Positions 51,428 to 62,885 of a DNA stretch of 64,000 nt are shown piece by piece. Origin of the DNA: Glebionis coronaria. Lineage: Eukaryota; Streptophyta; Magnoliopsida; Asterales; Asteraceae. How positions within the stretch are numbered: position 1 is the stretch's first letter; each line of letters opens with the position of its first letter. A model generated the notes under the pieces. It was not told the DNA's origin. It made no database searches and saw nothing but the letters and a program-made list of their open reading frames with translations. The stretch lies in contig CM046875.1 in assembly GCA_025667525.1 (NCBI GenBank), positions 122,564,340 to 122,628,339 on the forward strand, given 5' to 3'. A program made the translations under genes and the position numbers.

Positions 51428-52372
51428 TACAAACTGGAGTTTGTCGTCAAATTGAACTCCCTTCAATGGCATAGCCAGTGGTTCTTCAGCATAGCACTTC
51501 TTTAGGTTAGAAACATGAAATGTAGAGTGTACCCGACTCAGTTGCTGGGGCAACTCTAAACGATAAGATACTTCCCCGATCCTGGCTATTACTTTGAAAG
51601 GGCCAACATGACGTGGATTCAGTTTTCCACGTTTGCCAAAACGTACAACACCCTTCCAAGGTGATACCTTGAGCATAACACGGTCGCCTACTTCAAATTG
51701 CATAGGTTTGCGTTTCAGGTCCGCGTAGCTCTTTTGTCGATCGCGAGCAGCTTGAATTCTCTGCTTGATGAGGACGATCTTGTCAGTAGTCTCCTGGATT
51801 AACTCTGGTCCAGTGAGCTGAAATTCACCTACTTCTGCCCAACACACATGCGAACGGCATCTGCGACCGTACAATGCTTCAAACGGGGCAGCCTTAATAC
51901 TGACATGATAACTGTTGTTGTAGGAGAATTCCACTAAAGGAATATGGTCAACCCATCCATTTCCAAAATCAATCACACATGCTCGTAGCATGTCCTCTAG
52001 AGTCTGGATGGTTCGTTCACTTTGACCATCAGTCTGCGCATGATAAGCAGTGCTCATATCCAAATTGGTACCTAAGGCTCGTTGGAAAGCCCTCCAAAAG
52101 TTTGACGTGAACCTACCATCTCGATCATAGATTATCGACACTGGTATTCCATGTTTGGTCACAATCTCCTTCAGGTACGTCTTTGCTAGTTTGGCCAGGG
52201 AATCGTTCTCCCTAATTGGCAGGAAATGAGCGGACTTGGTGAGTCGATCGACGATTACCCAGATAGTATCGTAACCGTGAGATGACTTTGGGAGTTTGGT
52301 AACAAAGTCCATAGTGATGTTGTCCCACTTCCATTCCGGTATCTTGGGTTGTACAAGTAAACCCGATGGTCT
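51428..52372 (-). pseudogene. Tekay integrase core and C-terminus
   Basis: Same frame, open from after the TAG to a TAA at 51425-51427. Catalytic motifs are [10 protein letters not shown] (Asp), [14 protein letters not shown] (Asp) and [14 protein letters not shown] (Glu), so the triad is retained. The C-terminal part has [17 protein letters not shown] and the GPY-type [20 protein letters not shown], then [19 protein letters not shown], a standard chromovirus integrase tail. It is cut off from its chromodomain by the TAA. Confidence 0.92.
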
Positions 52373-53245
52373 CTAGTGTTCAGTTTTGACACGAGCATAG
52401 GTCAAACATTTCTGAACGTAGGTGGCAATGTTGGCTTTCATATTCGGCCACCAATATAATTTCTTCATATCCTGATACATCTTTTCAGATCCGGGATGTA
52501 TAGAATATTTAGACTTATGAGATTCGTGCATGATCACGTTCCTCAAATCTCCATAACAAGGTAGCCAACTTCGTCCGTGAAGGCATAGGGTTCCGTCTGC
52601 TCTAGGTTCCAACTTCTCCTTGCTAAGATTGGTTCTGAGCATTCCCCCGACATCTTCCTTCACAAGGTTTTCAGGAAATTGGGCTTGAGTCTGAGCTTCC
52701 AAAATCTGTTTGGGTAGATCCAAACTGATTGTCATAAGTAATGCCCGAACTCTCATAGGAGGGTCCATTTCCTTACGACTTAAAGCATCAGCAACCACGT
52801 TTGCTTTACCCGGGTGGTATTTGATTTCGCAGTCGTAGTCACTCAGTAACTCAATCCAACGGCGTTGTCTCATGTTCAACTCCTTCTGATCCAATATGTG
52901 TTGCAAACTTTTATGGTCAATATGCACCGTGCACTTTGTTCCGTATAGGTAATGTCTCCAGATTTTGAGAGAAAAAACGACGGATCCAAGTTCTAGATCG
53001 TGAGTGGTGTAATCCTTCTCATGCTTCTTCAATTGTCTTGAAGCGTAGGCAATCACTTTCATCCTCTGCATCAATACTGCACCTAAGCCCTTGTGTGAGG
53101 CATCACAGTATACCACGAAATCATCGTTGCCTTCAGGCAAGGCCAGTATGGGTGCGCTGCATAACTTCTGCTTGATCAGTTGGAAAGCTGATTCTTCCTT
53201 CTCTCCCCAATCGAACTTTATTCCCTTCTGTGTGAGTTTGGTCAT
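52373..53245 (-). pseudogene. Tekay RNase H and integrase zinc finger
   Basis: Continues pol in the same frame after the TGA. RNase H motifs: [49 protein letters not shown] and [14 protein letters not shown], with the acidic residues present. The integrase finger [20 protein letters not shown] is followed by KCLTYARVK, where the second zinc-binding cysteine is replaced by tyrosine. A TAG stop after KTEH (near 52373) ends the frame before [14 protein letters not shown]. Confidence 0.92.
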
Positions 53246-54599
53246 CGGTTTGGCTATTTTGGAAAAATCTTCAATGAATCTACGGTAGTACCCGGCAAGG
53301 CCTAGAAATTGGCGGATCTCCGTCGGTGATTTAGGAGATACTCAATCCTTTACAGATTCGACCTTTGCTGGATCCACGTGAATACCGTCACAATCGATGA
53401 CATGACCAAGGAATTGCACTCTAGGAATCCAAAATTCACATTTGGAGAACTTAGCATAGAGCTGCTCCTCCTTGAGTACCTTTAGTACTTGTGCAAGATG
53501 TTCCCCATGTTCCTGTTTGTTCTTGGAATAAATGAGTATGTCGTCAATGAAGACTATCACGAATTTATCCAGGTAGGGTCTGCACACACGGTTCATAAGG
53601 TCCATGAAAATAGCTGGTGTATTGGTCAACCCAAATGGCATAACCTGGAATTCGTAATGACCGTAACGGGTTCTAAAAGCTGTTTTTGGAATATCTTCCT
53701 CCCTGACTCGTAGCTGATGGTATCCAGATCTCAAGTCAATCTTGGAATACACACTTGACCCTTGCAGTTGGTCAAATAGGTCGTCAATCCGAGGAAGTGG
53801 ATATCGATTTTTCACAGTTAACTTATTCAGCTCTCTGTAATCGATGCACATTCGAAAAGAACCATCTTTCTTCTTGACAAATAACACAAGAGCTCCCCAT
53901 GGTGAGGAACTGGGTCGTATGAATCCTTTGTCAGATAGTTCTTGGAGTTGTTCGGCTAATTCTTTCATTTCTGATGGTGCCAACCGGTATGAAGCTTTAG
54001 CTACAGGTGCCGCTCCGGGAACCAAATCAATTTGAATTTCCACTTGTCGGGTCGGTGGTAAGCCTGGCAACTCATCAGGAAAGACTTCCGGAAAATCTCG
54101 GACGATGGGTACATCCTTGATTTGCTTCTTCTCGGACTTGCTTTCTTCATCTGTTTGGGAAATATGGGCCAAGAAGATAGGACATCCTCTCAACAAATAT
54201 TTCTGAGCTTTTGTACAAGAGATAACACTAAGTCTAGTGTCAGCAAGGTCGGTGTTACCGTCACTTTGAATGATTAGAGTTTTGTTTCCCCACGGAATAC
54301 GGACTAGCTTTTCGTCACAAACAATGACTGCGCGGTATCTCGCTAACCAGTCCATGCCGATAATAACATCAAAACAACCAAGGTTTACGGGGATAAGGTC
54401 AATGTTGAACGGATGTTTGGAAAGATTTAAGGTGCAACCTCTAATGATAGTGTCAACATCTACAGTTTTACCGTCAGCTAATTCTACGAAGTAATGGTGA
54501 TCTAAGCTTGTAGGGATAACTTCTAGTAATTGACTAAATTCAGTGGATATAAAACTTCGGTCTGCTCTAGTATCAAACAAAACAGATGCATAACGATTG
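53246..54599 (-). pseudogene. Tekay protease and reverse transcriptase
   Basis: This part lies in the 684-codon ORF 53342-55396 and just beyond it. The protease core reads [13 protein letters not shown]: the active-site triplet Asp-Thr-Gly has become Asp-Thr-Arg, which should inactivate it. A second protease motif [10 protein letters not shown] follows. [90 protein letters not shown] and the active site [10 protein letters not shown] (about 53525-53560). At 53342 a TGA stop replaces an expected Trp codon ([15 protein letters not shown]). The RT active-site aspartates are intact. Confidence 0.92.
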
Positions 54600-55845
54600 T
54601 TCAATAGAAACGTACCGGTAACGACATTTAAATCGGGGTTGGCTTTTGCATTGCCGACCACGTACACTCTGGATGAAGCTCCTCCACTATTCTTGTTCTG
54701 GTTGACCCGCTTAGGGCAACTTGGTCTCACGTGTCCTGGTGCTCCACACTCATAGCACACAACTCCCTTCTTGGGTCCATTGTTGTTTCCTCCAGTAGCG
54801 TTGTGGTTCCCCTGCTGTCCATTCCCGTTCCCACGGGCATTGTATCCACCCCTGTTGTTGTAGTTCCCAGTGTTTTGAGTGGGTCGGGCCTGAGTGAAAG
54901 CATTAACTCGACAGGTTTTAGCAAAATGACCCACTTGTCCACATCTGTAGCAGGTCTGGCATGGGCTATCAACAGTATGATGATAGTTGCACTTTGGGCA
55001 CAAAGGTTTGGCGCCCACGTACGAGTTAGCTCCTGCAGAGGTAGCACTGTAAACTTGCCCAGCATTCTGCTTCTTAGGATGCTGCTGGTGCTGACTGCGG
55101 AAGTACTCGTCTGCCTTTCGCTTGTTGTCAGTATGCCTCTCGGATATGGTACGGACTCTTTTGTTTATCAACTCAGTAGCGAACTCAATGGCACTCTCGA
55201 CGGTAGTAGGTCGATATGCGAGCACACTGTCGTGAATGGCGTCTGGGAGTCCACCCACATACTTCTCAATCTTATCATCCTCCTCCACAAACATTCTGGT
55301 GCACATTAGGGTCAACTCCTGGAACCTTTGGTTGTACGCAGTGATGTCATTGTTCTTGCATTTGAGATCCCATAACTCGATCTCCAGTTTCTTCATTTCT
55401 CCCCCTTGGACAGTATTTCTCCGTCATCCTCTCCTTTAACTCGGTCCAGTTGAGAGCATAGGCAGCATCGTGTCCAAGATTAGCAACAACAGAGTTCTAC
55501 CAAGTAAGAGCACTCTCAAGTAGGGTGCAGGCGGAAAACTTCACTTTGTTCTCTTCTGCACAGTCGCTGATGCGAAAGACCGTTTCCAAGCTCTCAAACC
55601 ACTGCATCAGTTCCACCACTCCTTCTTTGCCCTTGTAATAGGAAGGTTTACATTTCAAGAAGTCGGGGTAAGAGCAACCCCTGGTGGTCTGATTATTTGC
55701 GGTTGTTGGAATTTTGACTGTCGTCTACATTTCTGCTGGCAGCCATCGCAGATGCGATGCCTTGATCAATCATTTCCCTTAGTTGGGCAGCAGTGACGTT
55801 TTGGGTAGTGTCGGCATTGTTGGGGTTCGTTCTAGTGATTACCAT
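54600..55845 (-). pseudogene. Tekay gag, broken
   Basis: Starts at the ATG ending at 55845 (MVITRTNPNNADT, then QLREMIDQGIASAM). A TAA stop and frameshift follow near 55690; the next frame carries the capsid core (GCSYPDFLKCKPSYYKGKEG, WFESLETVFRISDCAEENKV), with a TAG near 55500 where a tryptophan codon would be expected, and another one-base shift near 55410. From 55396 the frame joins the long pol [24 protein letters not shown], then three cysteine clusters including two classic CCHC knuckles ([14 protein letters not shown] and [14 protein letters not shown]). The knuckles bind the element's RNA. Full-length gag cannot be made. Confidence 0.88.
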
Positions 55846-56263
55846 TTTTCTATAATTATACACAAAAATGAAATCATTAGTTCAAGGTGTTAGCACAGTT
55901 TTATATAAGTACACGAAAAGGAATTTCATGCATAGACTTTGCAACAAATTAGATAACCTGTTTAAAGTTCATAATATAATACAGTACAAGATATAACAAA
56001 AGCTAATGAGTACATGCCATAAGTCTAGAATAGGAATACAGTACAAAATGCACAACCTAATCCAAGACAGAGCACAGCCCGCCTGTCTGGGATGGTGGTA
56101 CATGAAATCTAAAGTACATCATATATGAATCCCTAATCTAAATAGTACAGTACAAGATACAACTGACTAAAGAAAAGTACAATACAAAAGATCCTATATC
56201 ATGATAGCCGGGATGCAACCCTAATAGCTTATCATGATGTACAAAAGATCTAGTACATCTAAT

Positions 56264-57097
56264 CTACTGATGCCTAACTGACTCCTCGGATACGGCTGGC
56301 GCCACGGGCGGAGATGAGACAGCCGGTGCCTGCATGGCAACCTGCATCGCGGTCATGGCAGTCCTAGTCTCCTTGAGCAGTCGGAGTGCCTCAAGGAACT
56401 GGTCTCTGAGAGTCTGCTGAACTCCCCGGAGATGAGCGGTCTCTGACGTCAACCCCTGATGACGGACCTCCTGGAGGTCGAAGAATATGGCAAGAGTCTC
56501 CTCCATGGTCAAGAGGGCAATATGAAAGTCCGTCTGCTGGCTCTGGAGCAGGTAGATCTGCTCACGTAGGAACTCATTCTCGTCCAGCAACCACTGGAGA
56601 GAATGGTAAGTAGTCGACCACACCCCTCGGGCAGCGTGTGCCTCCGAACTCACAGTCCACGATAAAAGGTCCTGGCGTTGCTGTAGAATAGTGCGCTCAG
56701 TCTGTGCGGCCGCTAGCAGAGCAAGAATGTCTGCTACATCCTGGGCCTGGCGTGCGGCCAGTGCCGTGACCTGGGCCTGGACAGGGTCAACATGTCTGGC
56801 CCGGGAACCCTCACCGATCTCATAAGTGGAATCGAGAGGTGCCTCGTACCTCCTCTTACGAGGTGGCAGAGACTCGGGTGCATGCTCCCACGGTGAAGTC
56901 ACAAGTGGTACAGGTGGTATAGCAGCAAGAGGCTGGACCTCTTCCCCAGCGGGGAAAACAGGCGGAGTAGAAATAAGTGCCTCAATGGATGCGGCGTCGG
57001 CAGAAACGTGACTATCACCGGAGTCACTAGCAGATAACCATCCACATAAGACGGTCGTCGGAGATACGGCAGCAGGTGTATCGGTAGGTGAAGTCAT
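56264..57097 (-). CDS. Extra ORF of Tekay between primer site and gag (277 aa, unknown function)
   Basis: Sense-strand ORF, open from MTSPTDTPAAV to a stop, 330 bp after the primer-binding site and 418 bp before gag. The first about 85 residues are rich in Pro, Ala, Ser and Val. A basic cluster PPRKRRYE at about residue 76 could be a nuclear-localisation signal. Residues about 105-255 are helical with Leu/Gln/Glu spacing (LLDENEFLREQIYLLQSQQ, LRDQFLEALRLLKE), likely a coiled coil. The tail is Ala/Val/Pro-rich. There is no zinc knuckle, protease or RT motif, so it is neither gag nor pol. It stays intact although gag and pol are broken. Possible roles include an RNA- or chromatin-binding accessory protein; none is shown. 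Confidence 0.7.
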   Translation of the reverse strand: MTSPTDTPAAVSPTTVLCGWLSASDSGDSHVSADAASIEALISTPPVFPAGEEVQPLAAIPPVPLVTSPWEHAPESLPPRKRRYEAPLDSTYEIGEGSRARHVDPVQAQVTALAARQAQDVADILALLAAAQTERTILQQRQDLLSWTVSSEAHAARGVWSTTYHSLQWLLDENEFLREQIYLLQSQQTDFHIALLTMEETLAIFFDLQEVRHQGLTSETAHLRGVQQTLRDQFLEALRLLKETRTAMTAMQVAMQAPAVSSPPVAPAVSEESVRHQ

Positions 57098-57427
57098 GAT
57101 AAATCTGAAAGTAATATAGTTGTAATTGATATAAGTATAAACTTACTCAAGTTAAAAGTTTTGGGAAATATAATTTAAAATTATATAATAGTGCCATTTA
57201 ACACTCGCCATGCTAAAGGTTACGTTAATACTTATAAGATTAATCAACCGGATGTTAATAATCAATGCACAGGAAATCGCTCAATCGATGTATGCTCTAC
57301 AGTCTATATGCTTAACTATTCTAGTCCCAAAAATCCCAAAAGATTTTTAAAGCAGTTATAGTTCAGATTATATAAAAATATTATTTTTATATTTATTTTA
57401 ATTTTTGTTCTGATTCTCTATAACTAT

Positions 57428-57440
57428 CGCTCTGATACCA
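57428..57440 (-). other. Primer-binding site of Tekay
   Basis: The minus strand reads TGGTATCAGAGCG, complementary to initiator-Met tRNA, three bases inside the 5' LTR. Confidence 0.88.
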
Positions 57441-57443
57441 TTC

Positions 57444-60400
57444 TGTGACACCCCCAAATTGAGTCAAACGCAGCGTAAATAATATTTGGGTGTCACGTAG
57501 GTGGATCAACAGCAGACAGAATATAAAGCAACAGATAAAAGATTATCCTTACATTTATTACATGATTGAAAGTGCAAATAGTATTATAGTAGTCTTTAAC
57601 ATTGTTTGAAAGTTTGAATTATTCCTAATTTATAAAACCCCAGATGAGCTCTATAAATGCAGTCTATCATGATGCTTGACTCCATGCACACCAATACCTG
57701 CTTTAGTTTCCTGAGAAAACATGCTTAGAGAGTCAACATAAAGTTGGTGAATTCACAAGTTTAATTAAAATAAGTTTGGACATTAAATATTCCCTGAAGT
57801 AGTAATGCACAAAGCATCAATACTTAAAAGTAATTACATTTCCATATTGCCCGAAACTTAAACTTGACAGTTAAGTCCTTAACAAATAAGGACCCTTTGC
57901 CTTATCTTTATCAAGGCACCCATAACAAAAATAAGTGCTGCCATGTGAAACATCTGTTGTCCTGGCCTAGGCACAGTGAGCATGACTCACCCAGATGGGG
58001 ACGGTCAATCCCAAATAGATCTATTTATAACATTCAGGTAATTGAATAATTCTAACAGTTTCGGATGCACAGGTCATGCGGGTTCATCTACAATAGGCAA
58101 TGTAATCAAAAGTTTTACAGTTCAATCCATGTCCATAAAATCAAATATGTTGCATGTTTTCTTCCCCATTAAAAGGTTTAAAAGTTTGTCAATATATAAA
58201 GTGGGGACATGAACTCACCTTAGTAGTACAACAATAAGTCAGTGGATAAATCTGATAAGGATGCTCACGATACAATCAACGACCTAAATAATTATAAGGT
58301 CTTAGTAAATGCATAGCATAATGCATAAAAGTTCTAGAATAAATCTGTACATGCTTAAACTGGTTTTAAGCATTTTATAATACTTGTATTTTGTTCATCG
58401 TTGTACAAGTTCTAATAGTATTTATTTTAAGTATAAAATAAATAATAAGATTTAATTAATTAATTCATTTAATTAATATTTTGTACTTACGTTGTTTATA
58501 AAACACTTTAAATATTTATATAGGATAGTTTTATATACATTTTAAAGTGATAGGAAATAAATATATTTACTATATTTATTTTATAAGTTAATCGTTTTTA
58601 ATTTATATTTAATATATAAATAAGGTTTATAAATGTATAACATTTTATTTAAAAATCCATGTTTACGTAAAGTTTACATTTATTAAATTATAAGTTTGGA
58701 AAAATAATGATTGTCACGTTTATTTAAGTTTTACGTTTAAAATAACGGTTTAAATATATAGGATTTTAAGGTTCGTAATACTTTGTATAAAATACGTTTT
58801 AGTCCTTTTAATTAAATAAATACTCGCGGTTAAATTACTTTTATACCCCTAGGGTTTCTAAATCTTTCAAGTAATTATAGTTTTGGTCCCTCCCTAGTTA
58901 CACGTGTAACTAGGGTTTCTTTAAGTTTCATTAATTGGCAAAAACAGTCCCTAAGGTATACGGCTCATCTTAGGGCTTAATTAAGTTTCACATATTGGCA
59001 GTTTTAGTCCTCTAACTTGCGGTTTGTAATTAAGTATAATACAAGTTACATTATTGCCCCCTAAGGCTTGTATAGGTTTCGGCAAATGGCAAGTTTAGTC
59101 CCTAGGGTTACTTAGGGTTTTATTAAGTTTAGTATCTTGGCACATTTGGTCCCTAATGTTTATATTAAGTCTCAGCTAGTGTCCAAAACAATCCCTAGGT
59201 TTTCTAAAGTTTACACAACTTACTCTAATATTATATTAATCTCTTTTTAGTCCTTTTTAACACTATTAAGTTTCAGATATGTTCAAAACACACCCCTAAA
59301 CTCTCGGCAATAATTAAAAGTGATCCAAAAGTTTATGTTTTTGAAATATAAGTTTCTACACTTATTCATTTAGATCCCTTTTACTTTGTAAAATTATAAA
59401 TCCAACCCAAAAGTTTATACTTGTTATATTTAATCCAAAAATTTAGTAGATCTATTATTTAAATCCAAAACAATTATAGATTTATATTTTCAACATAAAA
59501 CTTTATAAAATCATATTTTTGACACTAAAAGTTTTATAAAAACATTTATTTAGTGAAAATGATTATTTATTAAGGCAAATTGTTATAGTGAGCTTAAACT
59601 AATCTTATGAGGCATAATAGTGATCTTAACATCTGGGCACCTAAAAACATAAATCTAATGTTTCTAGTTATATCTAAACATTACAAGATTACCCAAAATA
59701 ATATTATGAGCTTAATAGCTCACGTCCAAAAGACATGCATGGTTAGGTTTTCATAGTTTTTCAAGTTAAACAAGATCATGTTGATGTGTTCTTCAAGGTT
59801 GACAAGTTTTTACATCATTTTATGTTATAATAAAAATCAAGCCGTGAGTTTCATTGGGTTTTTAAGGTTTCTATACTTGTTTAAATGTTAACTTTACCAT
59901 GAATAACCATGTACACACTAATATATATGAAAGTAATGTATTAGAAAAGATAGGTTTTAACTTGGACTTACTTGTTTAGATAGGTTTAGAAATGATATGA
60001 GGATGAGTAGAAACAAGTGACAAGCTTTCAACAATGGAGGTCTAGGAGATCAAAGCAAGCTGTGGGCTTCACAAAGCTTCTAGGGTTCTTGTTCTTGCTT
60101 CAAGGATCAAGGTTTCTTGTAGGATGAGCTTATGCTTGATCTTTATGTAGTAGAAGACATAGTATAGGAGTAGTAGTTAAACTTGAAGGTTTGAAAATGG
60201 TGGATGTTGATGTTTAGCCGTAGGTTTTGAATGAGAGAGTGAAGTGATATTTGAAAATGTTTTGTGTTGTGTGTGGAGTGTGTGTTTCGGCTTAAGAAGA
60301 AAGAGAAGAGGGATTTGGTGAATCTTGTACCTAGTACTCAAGATCCTAGGAGATACAAGTTAGATATGAAATATCTTTCAAGTATTTGGCACATGCTTAA

Positions 60401-61191
60401 ACTAGAAAGTTTACATCCTTCCCATTTTGGTGTTGTAGCCATGGGTTTTCACAAGGTAAAAGGGGGACAAGACTTACAAGCATAGTGACATGCATGAGGG
60501 TTTGGAGTGTGTAAGTGTATAAGCATTCTTTGTGTAAGGAAAAGTATGGTTAGGATAGTGTTTTAGTGGAGTAAGCATGATTACTTGTAGGTTAGATAGC
60601 AAATGATGGTAGTGCATGCATGCATACATCTACACGTTTTATATATGCATGGGAAAAGGGTTTTGGTAAATTTTGCCAAGTGTTTTATGATAATAATAGT
60701 CCTTGTATATTATTATAGGTATTTGTTGTGTTGTAGGTATTTTTGTTGAAGCTTTTAGGTAACTTAGTGAAAGTGTATATTAAATACATCACTAAAATTA
60801 ATTTACTTAAATAAGGTAAATAAGTGACAATGTAAAATAATGTACATTGTTTTTAAAGTGTTTAGGTATTTATTCCTTTTAGGTGATATATGTAAATATG
60901 TACATATAAAAATAATCCAAGTACTTAATAAATAAATTAAGTAAGGTTACAGTTTATCTCAAAATATGTACTGAGGTGATGAATTTCATTATTCAATCAA
61001 GTGGCCAGTCAGTTGCCAGAGTAGTCAATAAATGACTAAAGGTTCATATAAATGTAAAATAAATATGAAAGGTAGTATGACAATAGGTATATGATAATTA
61101 ATAAGTCATATAAAAGTGAAATTATATAAATTCCAAATATAAATAGTACTACAGTTGACAAAGTCAATAAGGTAAAATCAGAGGTTTTACA
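57444..61191 (-). repeat. 5' LTR of Tekay (3748 bp)
   Basis: Copy of 47467-51218 with scattered substitutions and short indels, more of them in the first 100 bp of the plus strand than in most of the rest. Followed on the element strand by GAA and the primer-binding site. Confidence 0.95.
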
Positions 61192-62449
61192 CTTTGAACC
61201 AGTGATTGAAAGTTGTTGTTTAGAGTTTGTACACACTTAACAACTGATAACAAGTGATTGTGTAAAGTTTTGGAGTCAAACTCCAAGTCAAACAGGCAAA
61301 TAGTCTTTTAAAAGCATTGGGTCAGTTTTCAAGCCAAGAACATGCCTTTTTCAAATAGCTCTCAAATCTTCATTACTTAGTTTCATGTTGTGATTTTTGA
61401 TTCTGAGTAAAGCTTAACATCCTAGCTTTTTAGACATATAAGGTAGAATATACAGTTTACAGATTTGAGCTAGTAATAAGCCTTAGAATAAGCACCAAAA
61501 CCAAGTGAAGTTTATGTGATAAAGTGCTTATCAGATTTTCAATATCTGCTTATTCTCTTCATAAAAGTGATCATTTTCTTTCACAAATCAGTTAGATAAG
61601 CTTAGAAAATAAGTCTGGACCAAAGTCAAACTTGGTCAACGTTTGGTCAAAATAAGCTCAATATAGCTTATTTGATTTTTGGCTTATTCTTAGGTGCTTT
61701 TTGGAATTTTCTTGGATAGGTGTCCATTATTTGGCCTCTAGATCATATTCTGAGAAATTAAGCTTTAGTGCTTATCCCAATAAGCTGATTCAGTAAAAGT
61801 GGCTTATTCTAGATTTGCTAGCTTATAGGGCATTTTAGCTGAATTCCTTGTAACTGACTAGGTAAGATTGAATTAGAAAACTTTTGAAACTTGTTTCAGC
61901 TATTGGTGGCTTATAGCTCAAGAACCAGCTTATTCAAGTCATTAAGCCCGTTTTTGTTAATAAAGTTCTAAATATTGCACTTTAGTCCCTAATAATTAGG
62001 TATTGTTTAAACCGTTAAAAAAGGTTAAAACTTGCTAGGTTTTGCAATAAGGTCCCTGGACTTGTTAGTTAGTTGCTAATTCAGATTGGAAGTTTGTTAA
62101 GTTTGTTTTAGTTGTTATTAGTTTGTTATAACTTCATTTCAGTCTTTTAACTTTCAGAATTTACATTTTCAATCCCTTTACTTTTATAAACTTTACATTT
62201 TGAGCAATTTTACATTTTGTGCATTACTTACTTGTACATTTAGCTTAAAATGTGGTATGTGCACTATGTTTTAGCTTAGTATGGATACGTAGAGATCATA
62301 CTTTTACCTTTTTACGTGCTTGGTGATAATTAGACCTAGATTGCCAAAATTATATAAATCAAACACCAAAAACAATTAATTAACCTGATTTCTATTGATT
62401 GATAAATTCGTATTGAGTCGAGAAAAACGAACTAAAAACACAAATATTA
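61192..62449 (+). repeat. 3' LTR of the Athila element, right part
   Basis: Begins with the second CTTTG copy (61192-61196), matches 36160-37424 and ends CAAATATTA before the Athila target duplication GTGTG. Confidence 0.95.
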
Positions 62450-62454
62450 GTGTG

Positions 62455-62885
62455 CCAAAAGCACATTGGGTAATTCTTCTACCCATCCGGTAATCTCTCG
62501 ACCCAACCTGGCTTTCAAACCGTGCATAACTGACTTGTGCGCTCTTTCGACGAGTCTGTTTGCTTGCGGATCGGCAACAACAATATTCATTTGTTTTATT
62601 TGTCATTTGACACACCATCCTTTGAACGAATCGTTAACTAGTTGTGTCCCATTTTCGGTGACAATTATCCCCGATACACCGAACCTGCACACTATGTTCT
62701 CCCACACGAACTTTTTCACGTCCTTGCCTCTTACTTTGGCCAGTGGTCATGCCTCGATCCATTTGGTGAAATAGTATATAGCCACTAACACGAACTTGAC
62801 GCCGCCCGGGGCTTCGGGTAGTGGTCCGAGTATGTCTAGGCTCCATTGGTAGAATGGCCATGGAGACATGACTTTTGGACAGACG
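62455..62885 (-). pseudogene. Tat-like integrase, catalytic core
   Basis: Reads SPWPFYQWSLDILGPLPEAP (first Asp in SLDILGP), FTKWIEA, VWENIVCRFGV, IIVTENGTQL and LVERAHKSVMHGLKARLG up to LPNVLLAH at the Athila insertion. Stops occur after FTKWIEA and before QIKQM. Where Tat integrases have Asp before NGTQ this copy has Glu, so the second catalytic residue is altered. With 34052-34519 it forms one integrase split by the 28-kb Athila insertion. Gag, protease and RT are absent upstream. Confidence 0.82.

Larger units (their letters stand above)
47467..61191 (-). mobile_element. Tekay-type chromovirus (Gypsy), complete, minus strand, 13.7 kb
   Basis: Two 3.75-kb LTRs in direct orientation, target duplication CTTTG (47462-47466 and 61192-61196), primer-binding site for initiator-Met tRNA beside the right LTR, and the order extra ORF, gag, protease, RT, RNase H, integrase, chromodomain. 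The chromodomain and very long LTRs place it in Tekay (Del). It is structurally complete, but gag has a frameshift and stops, and pol has three in-frame stops, so it cannot move by itself. It sits inside the 3' LTR of Athila and is the younger of the two. Confidence 0.95.
34520..62449 (+). mobile_element. Athila-type Gypsy retrotransposon, plus strand, with Tekay nested in its 3' LTR
   Basis: The target duplication GTGTG lies at 34515-34519 and 62450-62454. Order: 5' LTR, primer-binding site, gag, protease, RT, RNase H, integrase, long 3' spacer, polypurine tract, 3' LTR. Without Tekay the element is about 14.2 kb. The pol sequence (RT with GWRVCIDNRKLSDATRKNHF, RNase H ending [13 protein letters not shown]) and a primer-binding site resembling tRNA-Asp are Athila hallmarks. 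Many stops and frameshifts make it non-autonomous. Confidence 0.92.

Noticed and set aside
54731..55309. 192-codon plus-strand ORF
   Set aside because: Antisense shadow of the Tekay gag knuckle region; no motif of its own.
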